10,142 nt of DNA, from contig DMLH01000025.1 of the NCBI GenBank assembly GCA_003453435.1, forward strand, positions 1-10,142, given 5' to 3'. Positions 5,865-10,142 of this stretch are shown here, piece by piece. The position numbers and the translations under genes are program-made. Position 1 is the first letter of the stretch; every line of letters begins with the position of its first letter. The stretch is from Clostridiales bacterium. Its GTDB lineage: Bacteria > Bacillota > Clostridia > Christensenellales > UBA1242. The notes under the pieces were generated by a model. That model was not told where the DNA came from, made no database searches, and saw nothing but the letters and a program-made list of their open reading frames with translations.

Positions 5865-8051
5865 TTAATAATTTGATTTTTTGTTGCATTTATTTTTGGA
5901 CGGACAAAATTTACAAGTGTTTTTTGTTTTTAGTAAATGCACTGCTCCAAAAATAAATATGCATATAAGCACAAATGTAAAAATTGCTAATATACCACTA
6001 ATAAAACCATTAAAAACAAAATACTTTGATATTTGATAAACAGCAAAACTAATCGCATAACTAACTGTAAGTTGAATAAGGCAAGCAACAAAAGTCCACT
6101 TTCTTCCAATTTCTTTTATCATGACACTAATGGTGGAAATGCATGGTAAATACAGCAAAGCAAAAACTAAAAATGAAAGGCCACTACTTTTTGTTAAACA
6201 AAATGCACTTGTTGAAAGCAATAAACTGCTTGATATATCATTTAGTGTACTAGTGCCACTAAGCCCATTTATTATGCCAATGCTACTTACAATAATTTCT
6301 TTAGCAACAAAGCCACACAAAAGTGCACTGACTGCACCACTAGTTCCAAAGCCAAGAGGAGCAAATATGGGTGCAATAAAACCAGATATGCTTTCAAGCA
6401 TGCTTTTGCCTGATTGATATTCAAATTTAAAATTACAGTTTTGAACAATCCAAATTATGCAAGAAAAAACCAAAAGCACACTACCCGCCCTAAGTAAAAA
6501 TTGTTTTGTGTTATATATTAAATTTTTACATATCTTCTTTAAACTAGGCCATCTGTACTTAGGAAATTCCATTATAAAACTTGTGCTATTGCTTTTTAAA
6601 ACACCCTTGTTTAAAAAATAACTTATAAGTAGCGCAACTACAATTCCGAGCAAATAAAGAGATATCACAATTAAAAATTTGTACTTTGGAAAAAACGCAC
6701 CACAAACAATTGCATATATTGGAAGTTTTGCCGTGCAACTAATGTATGGAGTTAACATTGCAGTTTTAATTTTGCTATTTTTATTTTCTAAATTTCTACT
6801 AGAAAGTGTTGCTGTTGTACTGCAACCAAAACTCATTAAAAGAGCAAAAATACTTTTTCCGGAAAGACCAACTTTTTTTAAAAAATCTTCAAAACTAAAT
6901 GCAACACGTGACATGTATCCACTATCTTCAAGAACATACAAACCAAAAAACATTAAAACAACTTGTGGCAAAAATGATACAATTGAAATTATTGAGCCAC
7001 AAAGAGCATTTGAGATGAAATCAACAATAAATTGGTTACTGGTAGTTTTTGAAACGAAATTAATTAATGGCGAAAACACTACCTTTTCAAAAAAACCCGA
7101 AAGGCTATTTGAAAGCATTGTTCCAAAACTGCCAAATGTTAAATAAAAAATAAGTGAAATTATTAGTATGAAAATAGGAAAACACAACCACTTGTTTAAC
7201 ACATATTTATCCGCTTTTGAAAAACCATATACATAATTTTTATCATTTTTTGAAACACAATTTTGCAAAATTTTATTAATGATACCATATCTCATTTGTA
7301 TTACTGTTTCTAATGAATTTAATTTTTCTAATTCTTGAGTAATTTCGGCTTTTTTTTCACTTTTAAGGAGAGCGTCGAAAACATATTCATCCTGCTCTAA
7401 TATTTTAATTTTTTCAAAATAAGTAATTTTTTTTGAAGGCAAATATTTTGAAATAAATTTAAAAATTTCATCAATTTTTTTTATATCATCAGCATCGTAC
7501 AATTGAGAATAAATATCATTTAAATTAATTTTTTCTTCTAAATCAATTTCTTTTTTGTTTTTGCCCACTTGCTTGTTTGCAAACATTAAAACCTTTTTGC
7601 AAGCAGTTTTGTTTTGAGCATCAATTAAAAAGCACTTAACACCCAACATATGTTCCATTTTGTTTACATCAATTACAGTGCCGTTTTTCTTTAATTCGTT
7701 AGCCATGTTAATGCACACAATTGGCTTTAAGCCTAGTTCAATTAGTTCCAACGTAAGCAAAAGGTTCCTGCCCAAATTGTTGCCATCTAATATATTTATA
7801 ACAGCACAGTTTTTATGGCTTAACAAGTAGTCCCGTGTGACAGCCTCCTCAAAACTATAAGGCGATAAAGAGTAAGTACCTGGCAAGTCTGTGACTGTTA
7901 TTTGCTCGCTTTGCAACTTTATATTTTTTTCCTTAAACTCTGTTGTCACGCCATGCCAATTACCAACATGCTCTTCGGCCTTAACTGCATTGTTGAAAAA
8001 TGTGGATTTTCCAGAATTAGGATTTCCCACCAAAGCAATAATTTTATTCAT
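5865..8051 (-). CDS. feoB: Ferrous iron transport protein B (FeoB), variant G4 and pore motifs
   Basis: FeoB is the inner-membrane Fe(II) transporter with a cytosolic G-protein domain. The 728 residues fit the family. Visible elements are G1 GNPNSGKST (9-17), switch I NWHGVTTE (31-38), G3 DLPG (55-58), a helical GDI-like linker (about 165-275, ending in MRYGIINKIL at 253-262) and a membrane domain from about residue 290. The membrane domain contains LEDSGYMSR (374-382), the first gate around Cys410 (GCSTTATLSSR, 409-419), LTPYISCTAKLPIY (433-446) and a second gate segment FVAKEIIVSS. The tail carries a C-x2-C-x5-C cysteine group. Two oddities stand out: the G4 motif reads NMAN (115-118) rather than NxxD, and the usual VPA in the first gate is TTA. 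The frame is intact throughout. GGAG lies 6 bases before the ATG, inside feoA. Confidence 0.96.
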   Translation of the reverse strand: MNKIIALVGNPNSGKSTFFNNAVKAEEHVGNWHGVTTEFKEKNIKLQSEQITVTDLPGTYSLSPYSFEEAVTRDYLLSHKNCAVINILDGNNLGRNLLLTLELIELGLKPIVCINMANELKKNGTVIDVNKMEHMLGVKCFLIDAQNKTACKKVLMFANKQVGKNKKEIDLEEKINLNDIYSQLYDADDIKKIDEIFKFISKYLPSKKITYFEKIKILEQDEYVFDALLKSEKKAEITQELEKLNSLETVIQMRYGIINKILQNCVSKNDKNYVYGFSKADKYVLNKWLCFPIFILIISLIFYLTFGSFGTMLSNSLSGFFEKVVFSPLINFVSKTTSNQFIVDFISNALCGSIISIVSFLPQVVLMFFGLYVLEDSGYMSRVAFSFEDFLKKVGLSGKSIFALLMSFGCSTTATLSSRNLENKNSKIKTAMLTPYISCTAKLPIYAIVCGAFFPKYKFLIVISLYLLGIVVALLISYFLNKGVLKSNSTSFIMEFPKYRWPSLKKICKNLIYNTKQFLLRAGSVLLVFSCIIWIVQNCNFKFEYQSGKSMLESISGFIAPIFAPLGFGTSGAVSALLCGFVAKEIIVSSIGIINGLSGTSTLNDISSSLLLSTSAFCLTKSSGLSFLVFALLYLPCISTISVMIKEIGRKWTFVACLIQLTVSYAISFAVYQISKYFVFNGFISGILAIFTFVLICIFIFGAVHLLKTKNTCKFCPSKNKCNKKSNY

Positions 8052-8275
8052 ATAATCTCCACAAGAATTCCATCTAAAATACTTTTCCTTAGTGCTAAGG
8101 TATAATTTTTAACCGTCAAAAGATAACTACTTTTTAATGGCGAAACAGAGAGGATTTTAACCACCTCCCCTTTCAAAATTCCTAATTCTAGTAGCCTACG
8201 TCTTAAATGAATATCTGCCTGCACGCTTAAAACTTTTGCGGCTTGTCCATTTTTTAAATCACTTAACTTCAACAT
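8048..8275 (-). CDS. feoA: Ferrous iron transport protein A (FeoA)
   Basis: FeoA is a small cytosolic SH3-like protein that works with FeoB in Fe(II) uptake. The sequence has the family pattern: an N-terminal L-x2-L-x3-Q segment, the helix LRRRLLELGILKGEVV with the Leu-Gly turn, and a closing beta segment ALRKSILDGILVEII. I chose ATG at 8275 (75 residues) because AGTGGG lies 7 bases upstream and MLKLSDLKNGQ fits the usual N-terminus. A GTG at 8287 would add four residues (79 in all) but has no ribosome binding site. The TGA stop overlaps the feoB ATG as ATGA, which suggests translational coupling. No clear Fur or DtxR-type box and no strong promoter could be identified upstream. Confidence 0.92.
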   Translation of the reverse strand: MLKLSDLKNGQAAKVLSVQADIHLRRRLLELGILKGEVVKILSVSPLKSSYLLTVKNYTLALRKSILDGILVEII

Positions 8276-8392
8276 ATCATAACCCACTTTTGTATCATTT
8301 GATTTAGCATTAATATTTTACTATCTCAACAAATTAAGTATGCAAAATGTCATATATTTAAGTTTTTAAAAATAAATTATAAAAGGAGTATT

Positions 8393-8824
8393 ATGGAAAC
8401 ATCTTTTTGCGAACTTAAAGGCAAGGAAGTTATTAATATTGTTGACGGAAAAAAACTTGGAAGAATAATTGATATTGTTTTTGACACACACTGCGGGCGA
8501 ATGCTGGGAATTGTTGTGCCAAGTTATAATAAAAGTTGGAACATTTTTAAAGCAAGCGATGACATTTTTATACCTTTTAACTGTATTTGTAAATTTGGTG
8601 ATGATGCAATACTCGTTCAAATTTTTATACCAAATCAAAAACCTAATTTTTCCAAAAAAGGAAGATTCGTAAAAACGGCAACTCAAGGTGAAATGCCAAT
8701 TTATGCACAAAACATAACTTACGAAAATCAAATTAAAACAGATGATACTATGATGGCAAGCCAAAATACAAATCAAACAGAAATAAAAAATATTGGTTTG
8801 AGCCAACCGCCAAACGAAGCATAA
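8393..8824 (+). CDS. YlmC/YmxH family PRC-barrel sporulation protein with long polar tail
   Basis: The first 80 residues match the small PRC-barrel YlmC/YmxH family found in endospore formers. They include LKGKEVINIVDGKKLGRI (8-25), followed by DIVFDTHCGRMLGIVVPSY (27-45) and, nearer the end, IFIPFNCICKFGDDAILV. The biochemical role of the family is not established; its members are associated with sporulation and occur near sigE/sigG in clostridia. The Bacillus-type proteins are about 80 residues, whereas this one has 143. The extra C-terminal part (about 80-143) is rich in Asn, Gln, Thr and Lys and looks disordered. AGGAG at 8384-8388 sits 4 bases before the ATG. The gene is divergent from feoA and precedes spoIIGA in the same direction. 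The assignment to the family is firm, the function is not. Confidence 0.85.
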   Translation: METSFCELKGKEVINIVDGKKLGRIIDIVFDTHCGRMLGIVVPSYNKSWNIFKASDDIFIPFNCICKFGDDAILVQIFIPNQKPNFSKKGRFVKTATQGEMPIYAQNITYENQIKTDDTMMASQNTNQTEIKNIGLSQPPNEA

Positions 8825-8854
8825 CACTAAAAAATTACATTTTAATATATATTG

Positions 8855-8880
8855 TTTTTATCTTAAAAAAGATATAAAAA
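8855..8880. repeat. A/T-rich imperfect inverted repeat upstream of spoIIGA
   Basis: TATCTT (8859-8864) and AAGATA (8869-8874) are perfect arms around AAAA. With a 2-base bulge the pairing extends into flanking T and A runs. It lies in the 92-base gap between the YlmC/YmxH gene and spoIIGA. It could be a weak 3' hairpin or an operator-like dyad, but no U-run follows on the plus strand, so I do not call it a terminator. No Spo0A box (TGTCGAA or its complement) is visible in this gap. Confidence 0.35.
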
Positions 8881-8940
8881 GCCAAAATAAATCAAACTTT
8901 TTACTATCTATTACTAATGCAATTAGTTTATGATATTTAT

Positions 8941-9792
8941 ATGGTTATTTATGTTGAATATGTAATAGTAGACAACTTAATAATTGACTATTTAATATTA
9001 AATTTAACTAATTTCTTTTTAAAATCAAATACTAGTAAATTTAATATGATAATGTCTAGCATAATGGCTACTGCAATTACTTTATTTACTCCTCTTATGC
9101 CATACATAATTAACCTGTTATTAAAACCACTACTCTCTTTGCTTATGATTTTAATTTGTTTTAAATATAAAAATTTTAAAACATTTTGTTTGGAACTTTT
9201 AACTTTTTACTTTTGCACCTTTTTGATGATAGGTACCTGCCTTGGAATTTGCGAAATGCTAGGAATTAAATATTTAATCAACAATGGACTTGACTACGAA
9301 TACAACTTTCCTATTGGATTTATACTTTTAATTTGCACCATTACTTTTGTATGTTCAAAAAATATAATTGCAAACCTATTTTCAAAACATAAATATGATA
9401 AATTTCTTTACGACTTAATTTTAGTAAATGGAAACAAAAAAATCAAAGTTTTGGCATTTTTGGATACGGGCAATAAACTGCAAATTGATGGAAAAGCAAT
9501 ATCAATTCTGGGCTACAAAACTTTTTACAAACTCTACCCTAACCTTAAAATTACAGATATATTATTACATAAAGAAATGCCACTAAAAAATTCAAAATAT
9601 ATATATATAAATGGCATAGGCAAGTCGGAAAAAGTGTTGATATTTGAAATTGACAAAATTATTTTTAAAGAAAAACAGATTGAAAACCCAGTTTTGGGAT
9701 TATCGCTTAATAGGTTTGAAAAAAACACCAATAGCGATTTAATTATATCTAATAATTTAATAGGAGACAATTATGAACTTTGCAAAGATTAA
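8941..9792 (+). CDS. spoIIGA: Sigma-E processing peptidase SpoIIGA
   Basis: SpoIIGA is the membrane-embedded aspartic protease that cleaves pro-sigma-E in the mother cell after asymmetric division, activated by the forespore signal SpoIIR. The N-terminal half is hydrophobic, with about five membrane segments up to roughly residue 140. The C-terminal cytosolic half carries the protease motif FLDTGNKL, whose Asp-Thr-Gly is encoded at 9463-9471 (Asp175 from this start). I prefer the ATG at 8941 because MVIYVEYVIVDN aligns with the usual SpoIIGA N-terminus. An in-frame ATG at 8917 would add eight residues (291 in all, Asp183). Neither has a Shine-Dalgarno sequence. It overlaps sigE, its substrate gene, by 20 bases, and this adjacency confirms the identification. 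Confidence 0.93.
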   Translation: MVIYVEYVIVDNLIIDYLILNLTNFFLKSNTSKFNMIMSSIMATAITLFTPLMPYIINLLLKPLLSLLMILICFKYKNFKTFCLELLTFYFCTFLMIGTCLGICEMLGIKYLINNGLDYEYNFPIGFILLICTITFVCSKNIIANLFSKHKYDKFLYDLILVNGNKKIKVLAFLDTGNKLQIDGKAISILGYKTFYKLYPNLKITDILLHKEMPLKNSKYIYINGIGKSEKVLIFEIDKIIFKEKQIENPVLGLSLNRFEKNTNSDLIISNNLIGDNYELCKD

Positions 9793-10142
9793 GGAAAATT
9801 TAAAAAAAATATTTAAAGGGGAACTATTTTTAGACGACGAAACACTAATACTTTTTTTGTGCGGAAATGAAGCGCTACCTAATCCACTTGACAGCGAAAC
9901 GGAACTAGAATATATTGAAAAGGCAGAAAATGGCGATGAATGTGCAAAAAGTAAACTAATTGAACATAACCTAAGGCTTGTGGTTTACATTAGCAAAAAA
10001 TTTACAAACACAAATGTGGATTTAGAAGATTTGATTAGCGTTGGCTCTATTGGTTTAATAAAGGCGGTTAACAGTTTTAAACTTGAAAAAAATATAAAAC
10101 TTGCAACCTATGCCAGCAGATGTATTGAAAATGAAATTTTGA
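9773..10142 (+). CDS. sigE: RNA polymerase sporulation sigma factor SigE, pro-form (3' end beyond window)
   Basis: This is the mother-cell sigma factor of early sporulation, made as inactive pro-sigma-E and cleaved by SpoIIGA. The visible 123 codons cover a hydrophobic/basic pro-region (about 1-28), the sigma-E hallmark GNEALPNPL (31-39), and region 2 with LIEHNLRLVVYISKKF, DLEDLISVGSIGLIKAVN and LATYASRCIENEIL. The -10 recognition part and region 4 lie beyond the edge; the full protein should be about 230-240 residues. The EALP motif and the neighbour spoIIGA separate it from sigK. AGGAG at 9762-9766, inside the spoIIGA frame, is 6 bases before the ATG. The 20-base overlap suggests coupled production of protease and substrate. 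The expected downstream neighbour would be sigG, not visible here. Confidence 0.97.
   Translation, partial: MNFAKIKENLKKIFKGELFLDDETLILFLCGNEALPNPLDSETELEYIEKAENGDECAKSKLIEHNLRLVVYISKKFTNTNVDLEDLISVGSIGLIKAVNSFKLEKNIKLATYASRCIENEIL

Noticed and set aside
6679..7146. Plus-strand open frame of 155 codons inside feoB
   Set aside because: It is antisense to the membrane domain of feoB, where low stop frequency opposite a hydrophobic A/T-rich gene gives long chance frames. No ribosome site or family match.
8349..8378. Sigma-E-like promoter (GTCATATA, 14-base gap, AATAAATT) before the YlmC/YmxH gene
   Set aside because: The -35 part resembles the consensus, but the -10 part matches poorly and the start of transcription would fall inside the ribosome binding site. 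The A/T-rich context makes such matches likely by chance.
8276..8392. Iron-responsive operator (Fur or DtxR box) and promoter for feoAB
   Set aside because: I looked for a 19-base Fur-type palindrome and for paired -35/-10 hexamers on the minus strand; only weak partial matches such as TTGAGA with TAAATC were found.
8366..8827. Minus-strand open frame of 153 codons opposite the YlmC/YmxH gene
   Set aside because: It lies entirely antisense to a plus-strand frame that matches a known family and has a good ribosome site; the antisense product has no recognisable pattern.
8917..8919. Upstream ATG as the spoIIGA start
   Set aside because: The eight added residues do not fit the usual N-terminus, and there is no ribosome site; the alternative at 8941 is also without one, so this stays a preference, not a proof.

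Overview
The window looks like a chromosomal segment from a low-GC, spore-forming member of the Clostridia (Firmicutes). The evidence is the strong A+T bias, the AGGAG-type ribosome binding sites, a T-box leader in front of pheST, a FeoA/FeoB iron transporter with a clostridial look, and a spoIIGA-sigE pair. I cannot assign a genus from the sequence alone.

Minus-strand block, positions 1-8275, in transcription order from right to left. feoA and feoB (ferrous iron uptake) overlap by 4 bases. They are followed by der (ribosome-assembly GTPase) and plsY (acyl-phosphate glycerol-3-phosphate acyltransferase), separated by only 33 bases. A separate transcription unit then begins with a consensus sigma-A promoter, a T-box leader with its terminator, pheS and pheT. 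pheT runs off the left edge and lacks only its C-terminal anticodon-binding domain.

Plus-strand block, positions 8393-10142. A YlmC/YmxH-family PRC-barrel protein is followed by spoIIGA and the 5' part of sigE, which runs off the right edge. SpoIIGA is the membrane aspartic protease that removes the pro-sequence of sigma-E in the mother cell, so the last two genes are a protease and its substrate. Their reading frames overlap by 20 bases.

All genes are intact within the window. I see no mobile element, CRISPR array, tRNA or rRNA gene. There is no obvious new multi-gene system here: the region is core housekeeping plus early sporulation. The points worth a second look are departures from the family pattern inside known proteins. 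They are a 100-residue charged, probably coiled-coil tail on PlsY; Asn in place of the guanine-reading Asp in the G4 motif of FeoB, together with an altered FeoB pore motif; a long polar tail on the YlmC/YmxH protein; and start regions of der and spoIIGA that lack a Shine-Dalgarno sequence.
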